Positions 35,875 through 47,188 of a DNA stretch of 64,000 bases are shown here, piece after piece. Source of the DNA: Asterella californica (lineage: Eukaryota; Streptophyta; Marchantiopsida; Marchantiales; Aytoniaceae); the NCBI GenBank assembly GCA_036924285.1, contig JAYKYS010000008.1:15361001-15425000 (forward strand). The letters are read 5' to 3'. Position numbers and translations under genes: made by a program. Position 1 is the first letter of the stretch. Each line of letters opens with the position of its first letter. A model generated the notes under the pieces. The model ran no database searches and was not told where the DNA came from. It saw only the letters and a list, made by a program, of their open reading frames with translations.

Positions 35875-36793
35875 TCGTCCGAAGAAGACATCGGGAAGAG
35901 ATCTTCCATCTCGGAAGACGTTGAGGATAGCGTCTTCTCGAGCACCGAAGGAGAAGACCATTGTGATGAAAGAGGTACCTATGTCTCTGGAAGACAGGGA
36001 AGCCGCCTCAGATCGATTTGTGGATATGAACCTGTCTTCTGGGAGAAGACGACTTGGAGTGCACTGCGAGAAGCCGGAAGCCCAAGCTGCAGAAGAGAAG
36101 AAGCAGCGGGTAGAAGCAGCAGCCCGAGCCAGAGATTATGACAGAGACGAGGGAAGCGCTTTGGAAGAAGTTCAACTTCACAGCAGGAAGGAAGCTTTTG
36201 ACCCTAGCTCGTACATGGGACGACCCTTCTAGAGAGGTGTTGGTGGACTGCAAGGAGAGCATGTTCTGCTACCTAGATCGACAGGTCGAGGATCTGAAGA
36301 CTCTCTACGGTCTTTCCTTGATTCTCCAGCATGCAACTACGTCTTCTGGTGCACCAGAACCAGCAAGTGTGGAGGACCTCGACAAGGAGGAGTTTGACCT
36401 CGCTGTCCACTTGGTGTGACAGCGTTGGAAGCCGAGAAGAAGAGCGAGGAAGCTTCGGAACACAAGACGTCTTTTGGAAGACATGAAGAGGAGATGGCTT
36501 CTCATGTGTTTGGAGTGGAGGAGGGGACTGCCTCTGACCTCTGTGAGATCACCCTAGCTCCTAGTATCGAGCAGGTGGCGCAGAAGAGCCAAGAAGCGCA
36601 GGTGGATTCAACTTCCCAGGGACCTCTTCTGACTTCCGAAGCCGTGACAGAAGCCCACATGATGAGCAATGAGGAGGATGCCACCTCAGCCGCACCAGAG
36701 GTACCAACAGGACCACCCACGGTGCCAGATGCTGAATTAGGAGGTCAAGCATATGAGGATCCCATGGAGATTACACTTGGTGACCAAGAATAG
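35875..36793 (+). pseudogene. Gypsy-associated coiled-coil ORF, copy 1
   Basis: Frames in sequence read MSSEEDIGKRSSISEDVEDS, then REALWKKFNFTAGRKLLTLA, WDDPSREVLVDCKESMF, EEFDLAVHLV and an acidic tail ending MEITLGDQE. The KKFNFTAGRKLLTLA...ESMFxYLDRQxExxKTLYGL block also occurs at 41.9 and 46.15 kb. Frameshifts near 36.13 and 36.42 kb break it. The role is unknown; position beside LTR-like sequence suggests a Gag-like or accessory protein of a gypsy family. It begins exactly where duplicated copy A ends. Confidence 0.6.
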
Positions 36794-38124
36794 ATAGTAG
36801 AGGTAGTTAGCTGTTATTATCCTCGCTATTTTGTAATAATCAGAGTCTACTATTTTAGATGAGCAACTCTCTCTTTATTTTTATGTGTCTGTTCATGTGG
36901 CAAGATAAGCAACGGTAGGAGTAGAAAGTACTTTCCAAACTGAAGAGGAACCGAAGCCTAGGAGGTGGTGGTCTTCTGACAGCGTCTCATTTTCCTCTAG
37001 GTTGTGAGTTGCGATTAGAAGGGATCTCTCTCATGCGACTCAAGGCAATTGTATAAAACCAAGGCCAATATGAATTTCACACACACATGTGAACACACAC
37101 ACCCACTTACACTACAGGCGTAGAGTTGGGTTACACATAGAGTAGGTCTGTACCTCCGCTCCCAGCAGAAGATCGTAAGGATGTAGACAGTAGTAGAAGC
37201 ATAGACAAGGAACGGCATCATCGTGCAGTCCTGCTTCTAAGCTGGTGTGTCGAGAGATAGTGACAAAAAGTGGATTGGATTGGCTTCTGGAATAAGCTTC
37301 CAGAAGCCAATGCAACTTCTTCTCGGGGATTGGATTTCATATTTGATTGCAGAAGCTTTGTCTATGTCTTCTGAGGAGTGGGTTTCATCGAATTCATACC
37401 CAATTGTGTATACGAAGCCTTCTTGTTGAGTGGCGGTGATTGTTAGAAGCTGTGCAGAGTCCAAGCTTGTCTCATCCAGTGGAGCACGTCGGATCCACAC
37501 ATGGACTGCCCCATGAGAGATTGGTCTCCTGAGTCAATGTAGTCGGAGCAACGGCAGAAGAAGCCGGAAGCCTTCTTTCTACAACAAAAGATGTCATCCT
37601 CGATTGGAAGACAATGTAATTGTAAGCAGATCTTTGATCTTCTTCTCCAATTTACTACAAGGGATGGCTTGTTAGTCAAGATCCATACTAGAAGCCTGCC
37701 AGAATCTTAATTTCTCTCTTTTCTCTTGTTTGGATTTTCTCTTCTTCTCTCTCTTCTCTCATCTTTCTATCTTCCTACCTTCTTCTATTGGATTTCCGAA
37801 GCTTCTTTTGAGTATCAGTGAATGTGAATGTCGTTGTAGTGCTACGGGAAGACTATCGCATGCTTCTGTCCGCAGACAGAAGCTTGAGAAAGCTACAGGG
37901 TGCATACACCTTGTGATTAATCTAACCCCGTTGGACGATTGTAAGGCAATGTGTGATAGGGAGTAGTAATTTGACATCTACGAAGCAGAGACAGTCTTCT
38001 GGAGGTGTCAAAGCCGAGTTGAACCTCCAAAAGCCGAGAATTGCTTCTGGAAGCCGTCATGGGAAGACTGGAAGCCGTGATATGGAAGCAGTAATCATCT
38101 TCCCAGACTTCTCAATGGATAATT
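36794..38124 (+). other. Noncoding, LTR-proximal region of gypsy element
   Basis: It contains no gene. It aligns over long stretches with 42.6-43.9 kb. Shared text includes GGGATGGCTTGTTAGTCAAG, GAAGCCTG and TTGTTTGGATTTTCTCTTCT, then GTGAATGTCGTTGTAGTGCT. A CA-rich stretch lies at 37078-37100. This is probably the 3' untranslated part and LTR of the element encoding the coiled-coil ORF. Confidence 0.6.
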
Positions 38125-38349
38125 GTGTGGTATTTTATGTAGTAGTTGTATGTTAAGGCCTAGAGCATCTTCTAAAGGTTCTGGAAGCCGTGTGGTTTTG
38201 TGAGACGAAGAGATTTCTAGACAAGTCTCGAGTGTTTGTCAGTTTAGACAGATCTTAGAACTTAGAGCAGCGATACTAGTGTAAATCTTCTTGGGGAACG
38301 AAATCCTTTATGCTACAATGGGCTAAAGGAGAAATCGTGAGACACTACA
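38125..38349 (+). repeat. Putative gypsy LTR terminal part
   Basis: The segment begins TGTGGTATTTTA and ends GACACTACA. Its right half aligns with 28171-28342 and with the sequence ending at 44141. Reverse transcriptase begins about 150 bases further on. The left end is inferred from the TG dinucleotide and is uncertain. Confidence 0.5.
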
Positions 38350-38479
38350 CTATTACAGATATCTCAGAAGAAGCAGAAGAAGTGAACTGCGATACATTCA
38401 GTGCTACGAAATTACGAAAGAAGAGCTTCCAGAAGATGAAAGTACTGTCTTCCCTTCAGAAGATCAGTTAGCCTATCGT

Positions 38480-39089
38480 GCAGAAGCCGAGTCAATACAA
38501 TCATACTGAAGGAATGGTGAACCCTGACAACCTTCAAGAAATAGAGATTGCTCTTGAGAAGAAGCTGAAACTTTCCAAGGTGATCGAGAGCCAGTAGCTA
38601 GAAGACTTCAGAGAACTCCTGATAGAGTACCAAGATTTCTTTGCGTGGATAGTAGAAGATATGAAAAACATACCTCGAGAACTGAGAGAGCATCGAATTG
38701 ACTTGCTGGAAGACGTTGTTCCTGCACGACAAAAGCAGTATCGACTCAATCTCAAGTACTCGCTTCTTCTGAAAGATCAAGTCGATCAATATTTGAAGAC
38801 ATGAGTCATCTTCCGAGTCCTTAGCAGTGAGTGGGTAGCTCCAATTGTCATCGTTCTTAAGAAGCAGACGGGTAAGATCAGAGTGTGTCAAGACTTCCAG
38901 AAGCTAAACTTGGTCACGAAGAAGGACCATCATCCTTTACCATTCACCGATTTTGTGTTAGATCAGGTAGCAAGACATGAATTCTACAGCTTTCTGGATG
39001 GGTATTCTGGGTACAACCAAGTATCGATCAGAGAAGAGGACAAATCAAAGATCACTTTTACTACTGATTGGAGAACTAACGCATATAAC
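38480..39089 (+). pseudogene. Ty3/gypsy reverse transcriptase, N-terminal half
   Basis: Interrupted frames read REHRIDLLEDVVPARQKQYR, SEWVAPIVIVLKKQTGKIRV then CQDFQKLNLVTKKDHHPLPF and FYSFLDGYSGYNQVSIREED with KSKITFTTDWRT. These are gypsy RT blocks: W.AP.V.V.KK.GK.R.C.D...LN..T..D..PLP, then FLDGYSGYNQ with the first catalytic Asp. It stops at AYN, where the 39090-44141 insertion begins. RT continues at 44142. Stops before 38883 show decay. Confidence 0.85.
39085..39089 (+). repeat. Left target-site duplication ATAAC
   Basis: ATAAC at 39085-39089 matches ATAAC at 44142-44146, flanking the inserted block that interrupts reverse transcriptase. Five bases is the usual LTR-retrotransposon target duplication. 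Confidence 0.7.
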
Positions 39090-39169
39090 TGTGGTGCCCA
39101 CAAATTACAGGATGCACGAATTTTTGAAATTTTTAAGAATAATAACTTGTTTGTATAACTGAAGAAGCG

Positions 39170-41190
39170 TTGTTACTTAAGGTTACGTCTCCCTTAGCAG
39201 GAAGATGATCTTAAGAGCTGTTTGTAATAAGAAGTTGACTTCTTCGGAAGACGACCGTCTTCTCAGTTGCGTCTTCAGAAGACGGGAAGACGGCGGAAGA
39301 TGAGAAGACGGCGGAAGACACCTGTTTTCCAGAAAACAGCGACCGCAAAGACCCAACCACGAGTTTTCGGATAAGACAGTAGGTGTACCTACTGGGGCGC
39401 ACCGAATAGGTAGGTAGGTCGGAGAAGACACCTAAGGTCGAAAACCCCTAATCTGCGGGGAAGATGCGTAAGGAAGCACATTAGGCACATTCCAAGTTCC
39501 CGCAGCACAACGCGCTTGAGAAGATCGATTGGAGAGAGTGAGCTTCGCGAGTTAGCTTTGAGAGAGGAATCGAGTGAGGACATCGAGGTAGGAGAGAATC
39601 AGTTGGCAGCTAAGCGAAGGGCGAGATCGAATTGCTGGAGCACAAATGGCAGAGAGCGAAGGCGTTTCTGTGAGCTCCCGAGAAGCTGACATTGGAGAGT
39701 AGCGAGTAGAATTGAAGATGGGATCGAGGCGTGGCCAAGAGATTGACAGCAGGCGCAGTCGTGAGGAGTCGCATTGGAGCTAGGACCAGAGCCAAGAAGC
39801 GCGCGGAGGTCGAAGGCAACTCGGAGAACAGAAGAAGACTGTAGAGGTTCTTTCTCTTGTTCTTTCCCCTTCTCACTTCTTCTCGTCTTTTCCTGGTATT
39901 CCCCGCGCTTCCTTGGTTGTGTGCAGGCAGCCTGATCGATTACCCTACCCCCCATTCTTTCTATTGAGACATTGGGCGCGGAAGCGCTGCCCAATTTTTG
40001 TCAGACATCTCCTTACTTCTTCCTGAGCTCAATTCGAGCTTCCCTACTCCTAGCCCTCAAATTGGAGATCCCAGCTATCAATTTCCCTACCCTACTACCT
40101 CTCTACTCCCGAAACTTGGAACAGAAGACGATTTGGAAGATGGGAATATCTTCGGAAGACGCTTCTTGAACTTGACTGTCTTCGGAAGACTGTCTTCGGA
40201 AGTCGACTGAACACAATTCGTATCAAGAGTGGATTTGCTTTGCTTTTGTGTTTATAGAGGCTTGGTACGAATCCTGAGTGGTGTGGTGAGTTGTTTTGTT
40301 ATTTCGAGAAGTTGGAAGTCGGGAACTAGGCCTGTGCCTCCCGGTCTTCCAAGCTTCTCAACTCCCCATCTTCCTAGAGAGACTAGAAGACTGGAAGGCT
40401 GGCAAAATGAACGAGAAGACGTGAGGGTCCATTCGGGTCTCTTCTGTCCGATCCATAGCAGTCGTTCCTTCTTCTTCCTGAACTTAGAAGAGAGTTGTGA
40501 GAATACTTGCTGGCAGAATCTGGAGAGAATGGTCGAGGGTCATGTCTTCTCACCGAGCAGCAAGCTTCTCCTGAGTGCGTATGAGAGGTGAGAAGTCAGA
40601 AGAATAGAGTGCAAGTGTCTTGAGTCTGTTGTGAGGATAGATTGCGTGTAGGAAGACGAAGACAGGTGAGACCAGTGAAGGGAAGTCTGACTTCGGAAAG
40701 TCTTCCGAGAAAGACATTGAATCGGAAGCTGTCTCGAGTGTCTTTCCAGAGGCCACTGTCACCGCAGGAGCCCGCAACCATCTTCTGAACTTGTCATGCA
40801 CTTATGTTTTGCGAATCTTGTATCTTCTGATAGGAAGTAGGATGTAATGCAAGGTGGGTTGTCTTCTTGGTAATCCATGAGAGGCCTTGCTTAGATAGGA
40901 TTGTTTAGATATAGCTCGGAAGACGAGAGCTATCTAGGAAGTACTGTTAGAATCCCGGAAGACGGAGTAGCTGTCTTCTGGAAGACTAGTTTCGTCTTCT
41001 GAGAAGTAGAAGCTAGACTGTGGGCACTCGGGAAGAACTGAACCTTCAGCTCATAGTAGGTGCTTGTGGTTTAGTGCAACAGATCACCCATCTCCCTCAT
41101 TCATTCAGGATCGGAGTCCGACTCGGAAGAAGACCTGCTGAGTATCCGACCGGAACAGAAGACTGCTTCTGCAACGCCTGGGAGTCTTCC
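39170..41190. other. GAAGAC-rich noncoding part of nested element
   Basis: No domain is recognised. Short frames on both strands result from the repeated GGAAGAC/GTCTTCC composition. The stretch 40.80-41.05 kb aligns with 44.98-45.20 kb (GGAAGTAGGAT, GATATAGCTCGGAAGACG, CTGTTAGAA). This tract therefore precedes the coiled-coil ORF in at least two copies. Confidence 0.55.
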
Positions 41191-41215
41191 GAAGACTCCA
41201 GAAGACGAAGGATGG

Positions 41216-42575
41216 ATGGGCGCTCCTGCTGCAATGCGAGGAAGCGCAAAGAAGAGAGCCGCTCCTGCCATGAGGAGTCTTCCACCCCGGAAGATGAGAA
41301 GAGTAGCTTCTTCTCGTGCGCAGAAGATGAAGGCCGTAGTGGTGGAAGAGGCTTCCTTGCCTCTAGAAGACGAAGTCGACACCGCGGAGCGAGTGGTGGA
41401 GATGAACTTGTCTTCCGTAGGAAGACGACTGGAGGAGTTCAGTGCCTACTTCCAGAAGGAGATCCAGTCAGCTGTGGAGTTGCTGGAGAAGAGAGCGAGG
41501 GCACAGGAGAAGCCCTTACAACCTGGATTCGGCCTGCGCACCTTGCTGCGACAGGGAGAAGACCAGAAGAAGACGGAGTCGCTGGAAGCTAGTCTCCGCA
41601 CCACGGAGAAGCTTGCAAGCAGGTACAAGACGGAAGCAGCCGCTTCTGCCAAGGAGCTGGTACAGCTTCGGAAGAGCAACCAGGAGTTGCAGGCGCGGGT
41701 ACAGCAGCGCAATCAGGAAGTCACCCCAGTGCGGGAGAAGATCACCGCCCTCGCAGAAGAGCAGACCATATGGAAGACGCAGCGAGAAGCCGCGGAAGCG
41801 CGAGCTACAGTTGAGAAGACGTAGCGAGAAGCCGCGGAAGCGCAAGCTGCAGTTGAGAAGACGCAGCGGGAAGCAGCAAAGGCCCGTGCACAAAAGATGT
41901 TGGCACAGTCGGTGGAAGCGCTTCGGAAGAAGTTCAACTACACTGCGGGTAGGAAGTTACTTACCTTAGCTAGAGGATGGGACAGCGAGTCCAAAGCGAT
42001 GTTGGTGGAATGCCGGGAGAGCATGTTCAGGTACTTGGATCGACAGATAGAAGGAGTGAAGACACTTTATGGTCTTCCCTCGCTTCCGACACCTGCAACC
42101 GCATCTTCCCACGCTCCAACACCATCGACTGGATCCGGAATGGAGAAGGAGGAGTTCGACCTCGCTGTGCACTTGGTGGTGACAGCGTTGGAAGCCGAGA
42201 AGACTCCAGAAGACGCCCCGGAAGACAAGAAGACAGGAAGACGAGTCGTCTTCCCAGGTATTCCGCGTGGAAGAAGCGACTTCCCCGGATCCCCATGAGG
42301 TCCCCATGGTCCCTAGTCCCGCACCCGTGCCTCAGAAGACGAAAGAAGCACCGGTCGACTCCGCTTCCCAGAAGACGCTTCTGTCTTCCGAAGCCGAAGC
42401 CGAAGCCGAGGAAGACGCAGCAGCAGCGACAGCAGGACCAGCAAGAGACGATGAGGAGGAAGTCACCTCAGTGACACCCGAGGTAACTGCAGGGCTTTCT
42501 AGCTTATCAGAAGCCGCGTTAGGAGCCCCGATAGGAGCAGATCAGGTAGAGATTGCCTCCGTGCAATCTGAGTAG
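41216..42575 (+). pseudogene. Gypsy-associated coiled-coil ORF, copy 2 (best preserved)
   Basis: The frame from 41216 is open to a single TAG at 41822, resumes in the same frame to about 42260, then shifts to a frame ending TAG at 42575. The product would be roughly 450 residues. Parts are a basic N-terminus (RKMRRVASSRAQKMKAVVVE), a long coiled coil from about residue 60 (LVQLRKSNQELQARVQQRNQ), then three near-tandem 13-residue units of type REAAEAxAxVEKT. These are followed by KKFNYTAGRKLLTLARGWD, ESMFRYLDRQIEGVKTLYGL, EEFDLAVHLVVTALEAEK and an acidic Ala/Glu tail. No protease, RT or zinc knuckle is present. It may be a Gag-like or transposon-protein domain; the function is not known. Confidence 0.65.
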
Positions 42576-44141
42576 TTAGTAACTCCATTGACAATTCCAA
42601 ATATAGTAAGATCGAACATGCTATCTTAAGAGTGGCAGTTTTTCCATGTAATATTAGTTAGGACACCATGTGGCAGCATAGGTAGCGTAGGAAGGACAAG
42701 GCAGATGACCAATTCGGGCAGGGGAACCGCTTGCATGTGAGGTGACAACCTCTTGTTAGCGCCTCTCTCTCCCTGGTGGTCACGGCAGCAACATAAGTAG
42801 GATAGCAGAGTAGGAGATAGAGTTCTGCCAGTTCTGTAGAATTCTGTAGCAACTGAACATACACACCGATTCTACGGGCAGGCAGGCGAGACACATTAGA
42901 GCAGAGACCGGATAGGTAGTTCTTCGCACTACACCCGTTGTTGGAAACATACGAATAGTCTTGGAATACACCGGAGGGGTCTGCATACTCATACCAGCAG
43001 TGGTTCGAGGATGTAGATAGAAGTAGTGGACAGTCTAGGAACAGGGAACGGCATCCTCGTGCAGTCCTGTTAGCTAGGCTGGTGTGTCGAGGAGTAGACG
43101 CAGGAAGTAGAGGGAGTGAGCTTCCCAATGCCATTGTGACTTCTTCTCGGAGAATAGATTGTGGATTTGAGTGCAGAAGCTTTGTCCATGTCTTCTGGAT
43201 GGTGGGTTCATTGAATTCGCTCCCAATTGTGCATGGGAAGTGTTCTTCTTGAGTGGCGGTGATTGTCAGCAGTTGTGGAAGTGTAGCTTGACTCGTTCAG
43301 TAGAGCACTTGGGATCTACGTACGAACGGTCTTCTGGGTAAGGGATCCCGGAAGATAGAGCAGTCAGAGCAGCGAAGTGAAGAAGACGGTGCAACAGTAC
43401 TCACGTTTGTTGTCTTCCTCCCCAAACTATTACAAGCAGGGATGGCTTGTTAGTCAAGATCCGGACTAGAAGCCTGTCGGAATCTTAATTTACTCTTTTC
43501 ATCTTGTTTTCTCTTGTTTGGATTTTCTCTTCTTCCCCATCTTCCCTCATCTTCCCCATCCTCTTACCTTCTTCTAGTGAGCTTCCGAGACTTCTATTGA
43601 GCTTCCGTGAAGGTGAATGTCGTTGTAGTGCTGCAGGAAGACCATTTCCGTAGGCAGAAGCCTGGGAAGGCTACAGGGGGTATACACCCTGTGATTTATC
43701 TAACCCGTTGGAATGTGAGTGTGAGAATAAAGTGTAACGACCGTTGCGAGTCGACTTCTGCGAAGCAGGACAATCTTCTGGAGATGTGAGAAGACGAGTT
43801 GAACCCCTAGAAGACGAGAATCGCTTCGGGAAGACGGTATCGAGAAGACCGGAAGAAGCAACCTGGAAGCAGGAAGATCGTCTTCCCGAACTTCTCTGTG
43901 AATAATTGTGTGATATTTTAGTTGGTAGTTGTTTGTTAGTTCTAGAGCATCATTTGGCGTGTCTGGAAGACGTGTGGTTTTGTGTGGGTTTTGTGAGAAG
44001 ACGGGATTTCTAGACAAAACCCGTATGTTTGTGTGTTTGAACAGATCTTAGAACTTAGAGCAGCGTTACTTGTGCAAATCCTCTGTGGGAACGATATCTT
44101 GTATACTAAATGGGCAAAAGGAGAAATCCTGCGTCACTATA
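42576..44141 (+). other. 3' noncoding region and LTR end of nested element
   Basis: No gene is present. It is collinear with 36.8-38.35 kb (see GGGATGGCTTGTTAGTCAAG near 43440 and GTGAATGTCGTTGTAGTGCT near 43612) and ends in the shared LTR terminus at 44141. Confidence 0.6.
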
Positions 44142-44960
44142 ATAACCAAATGGTTTATGCAACGCTCCTGTCACATTTCAGAGGCTGATAATTACGATCT
44201 TTAAGGAGTACCTTCACACTTTCATGGAGATTTTATTAGATGACTTTTGTGTTTTTGGATCCAAGGTAGATCATCTGATATTTTTAAGAAAGTGTTTTTT
44301 GAAGTGTAGAGAACATTGTTTGGCTCTACATCTTGAGAAGTGCTTCTTCGAAATGTCAGAAGGAATTTTGTTAAGACATAAGATTTCTGGAAGAGATATA
44401 AAAGTCGACTGTGCCAAGGTGGAAGTTATCATGAAACTTCACCCACCAGCTAACCTGACTCAGTTGAAAAGCTTCATGGGCAATGTAGGATACTACATGA
44501 GGTTTATTGACAGATATGTAGAAGTGGCAGGAAGACTTACGAAGCTGCTGAAGAAGGACGAACCTTACGTCTGGTCTTCTGAGCAGCATGAAGCCTCTGA
44601 GGAGATAAAGAGGAGATATTGAGCCAGAAAGACGAGAGATTATCTCATTTACTACGCGGGAAGACAATTCAGTGATGCCAAGAAGAAGTATTCGACAACT
44701 GAAAGGGAGTGCCTTGGCATGATTTATTCATGTAGGAAGTTCATGCACTATCTTCTGGCTAATCCGTTTGTCTTCTATGTGGACCATTTTTCTTTGAAGC
44801 ATTTAGTGAAGAAAGCATATTTCTAGGTGGATTCTTCTACTTCAATAATTCACTTACACGGTTGAGTACAAGCCTAGAAGACATCATGTCAATGATGACT
44901 ACCTATCTAGATTGGAGACAAAAACTCCATAGAAGTCCTCAGCCTTATTCTGATCCATTC
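44142..44960 (+). pseudogene. Ty3/gypsy RT C-terminal half and RNase H
   Basis: It opens with GLCNAPVTFQRLIITIFKEY in one frame, then an open frame from 44224: MEILLDDFCVFGSKVDHL with the LLDD catalytic pair, FLRKCFLKCREHCLALHLEK, LTQLKSFMGNVGYYMRFID and a stop at 44620. After a frame change come RQFSDAKKKYSTTERECLGM and the connection YKPRRHHVNDDYLSRLE. This completes the RT begun at 38480. Several stops and frameshifts are present. Integrase is absent: the sequence passes into the GAAGAC-rich tract at about 44.98 kb. Confidence 0.85.
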
Positions 44961-45399
44961 GTAGACTTCGCTTCTCACATATCTTCTCATCTTCTGTTAG
45001 GAAGTAGGATAAATTGCAAGATGGATTGTCTTCTTAGGAATCCGTGCGATGCCTTGCTTAGTTAGGATTGCTTAGATATAGCTCGGAAGACGTGATGTAA
45101 TTAGGAAACATTGTTAGAATTCGGGAAGATAGAATAGTTATCTTTTGGAAGACTAGATTCATCTTTTGAGAGTGGAAGCTGGATTGTGAGGAATTGGACC
45201 TCGACTTCTCACATGGGACTGGAATCTTGCAGAGCAGGGTATTCTGGAAGAGGTCTGGGCAGCACTGCCTACTTGCAACCGCGTATCTATCAAGACAGGG
45301 GTTGCTCGAGGAAGACCATCCTTGTGGACGATGAAGTGGTGACGTAGAGCTTTTCACCGGCCGGAAGTAGAGAACCGAGGGTATGAGGTCGAGAAGAGG

Positions 45400-46560
45400 A
45401 AGATTCCCATCATGATCTTAGGGAAGACATGTACTTGAAAGTACTACATGCTTCTTCCTGGAGGAGGAACGGATGGAAGGTGGAAGCTTATCGGGAGCCG
45501 AAGAAGCATCTTCTGGAGAAGCTGTACCTTCACTTTTTCCCAAGGGAAAGACTCAGAAGGTTAGATATCTTGGAGACCAGGATGTAGAGTTCATCCAAGC
45601 GATTTGGGCATGAGAGATCGTCAACTGGGGCACCTTCTTCCACGTCTACGTCCATGTCGAGTTAGTGTACTTGGGCACCCCAGCACGAGGACATGTCACC
45701 CCCTTCTTCTGCTATCTGTACGTGTCCAAGGAGAACTTGAAGGAGAACCAGTTGGTCAAGTATGGGCCAACGAGCCAGCGAGAGGTGAAGGAATAGATCT
45801 TGGAGGAAGAAGATCGAGCATCTGCTATGTCTTCCCCTCCCACTCTAGTGCCTCAAGAGGGACCAGACAATCATCAGAAGATGATTACAATGCGAGAAGA
45901 TGACTCCAGCGACACAGAAGACGCGTCACTAAGGAACATGAGACCTAGGAGCGTTCCTAGGAAGAGTACATCTTCTCGATCATTCACTCCGGATGCTAAT
46001 TGATCTCACAAAGGAGAAGACGACTTAGAGTGCACTACGGGAAGTCGTGGAAGCCCAGGTTGCAGAGAGAAGAAGCAGCGAGAAGAAGTAGAAGCCCGAG
46101 CCAATGAGATTATGACGTAGATGAGAGAAGCACTTCGAAAGAAGTTCAACTTCACAGCGGGTAGGAAGCTTTTGACCATAGCTCGTACATGGGACGACGC
46201 TTCTAGGGAGATGTTGGACTACAAGGAGAGCATGTTCCGCTACCTGGATCAGTAGGTCCAGAGTCTGAAGACTCTCTACGGTCTTCTCTCGATTCTCCAT
46301 CATGCAGCTACGTCTTCTGGTACACCAGACCAGCAATTGTGGAGGACCTCGACAAGGAAAAGTTCGACCTCACTGTCCACTTGGTGGTGACAACGTTGGA
46401 AGCCGAGAAGAAGAATGAAGAAGCCCCGGAAGACAAGAAGAAGAGATGGCTTCCCAGGTGTTCAGAGTGGAGGAGATGACTACCTCTGACCTTGTGAGAT
46501 CACTCCAGCTCCTAGTGTCGAGCAGGTTGCACAGAAGAGTCAATGTGTTTGTCATGTGAG
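45400..46560 (+). pseudogene. Gypsy-associated coiled-coil ORF, copy 3
   Basis: An N-terminal domain not preserved in the other copies reads EIVNWGTFFHVYVHVELVYL and GHVTPFFCYLYVSKENLKEN. It resembles the N-terminal part of plant transposon proteins. It is followed by a Ser-rich linker (SSDTEDASLRNMRPRS). Then comes the shared block KKFNFTAGRKLLTIARTWDD with DYKESMFRYLDQ. Multiple frameshifts and stops occur. Placement downstream of RNase H suggests this ORF sits 3' of pol in the intact element. Confidence 0.55.
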
Positions 46561-47188
46561 TGAAGACAAAACTTATTTTGTCAACTTGTTTCTTATTGGT
46601 CAAAAGTTTGATCAATCACCTTCTACCAAGTTCCTTTCACGTTTTTGAGCGTTAGAGGCACTTCCCGTGGTCCATTCGTGGAATGTTAAATATGGTTGGA
46701 AAGGTTGGGAGACGAGGATGCTCGTGGACTCAATGGTTGCTCAATTTGAAGCACGGATAAGAATTTTTCGATCAATTGAAGCTAAGGGGGTCAAATTCTT
46801 GACCAATTTTGTTTTCGTGAGATCTTTCTCACTTTCTAGGAGTTCTGTGAGGTTGCTGGAGATGAATTGACTGTTGCTGGAAAGCTCTTGAGATGGGCTT
46901 GCTGATGGACTCCAAGATCAATCAATTCCAAGCCAGAGTGAAAAAGTTATGGCCGGTTGGAATTGGGTGTCTCAAATCGGAGGTTATGATAGTATGCGAC
47001 TGTAAACATGAGATATTGAGAGAGATATGGAGAGTTTAAGGTCGAATTTTGCTATGAAACCTTCCAGGGTCTGAGAAGGTACAGTCAGCTATCTACCTGT
47101 GAAATTTCAGACCATTTGGATTATTGAGTATAAGGGTATCACTGTTTTTGTGCACAAGGGTCTGCATATCACCTTGTGTCATTGACAG

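Larger units (their letters stand above)
29935..35878 (+). repeat. Segmental duplication, copy A
   Basis: This block is collinear with copy B (49211-57517), same orientation. Shared landmarks are the GCAGTTACGATTCATCATTG start, the 3'-tail repeat, a coiled-coil exon relic, the tRNA-Ser(GCU), MAP65 3' exons and a terminal block ending in GATGTCGTCCGAA, after which homology stops. Copy A lacks about 2.35 kb of MAP65 exons and the SINE-like insertion. It keeps about 190 bases (around 33.0-33.18 kb) missing from B. A GAAGAC-rich gypsy coiled-coil ORF follows immediately at the right edge. Confidence 0.9.
39090..44141 (+). mobile_element. Nested 5.05-kb retroelement insertion inside gypsy RT
   Basis: It starts TGTGGTG and ends CACTATA, flanked by ATAAC on both sides, between the two halves of one reverse transcriptase domain. 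Its right 200 bases match the LTR end at 38349. It carries the best copy of the coiled-coil ORF and no pol. Its left end does not match the right end as a full LTR would, so the unit is a non-autonomous or rearranged derivative. GAAGAC/GTCTTC words are exceptionally dense throughout. Confidence 0.7.

Noticed and set aside
41442..41969. 175-codon Arg-rich frame and other overlapping frames in 41-42.5 kb
   Set aside because: They are alternative frames of GAAGAC-rich DNA; only the 41216 frame has the coiled-coil pattern conserved in the other copies.
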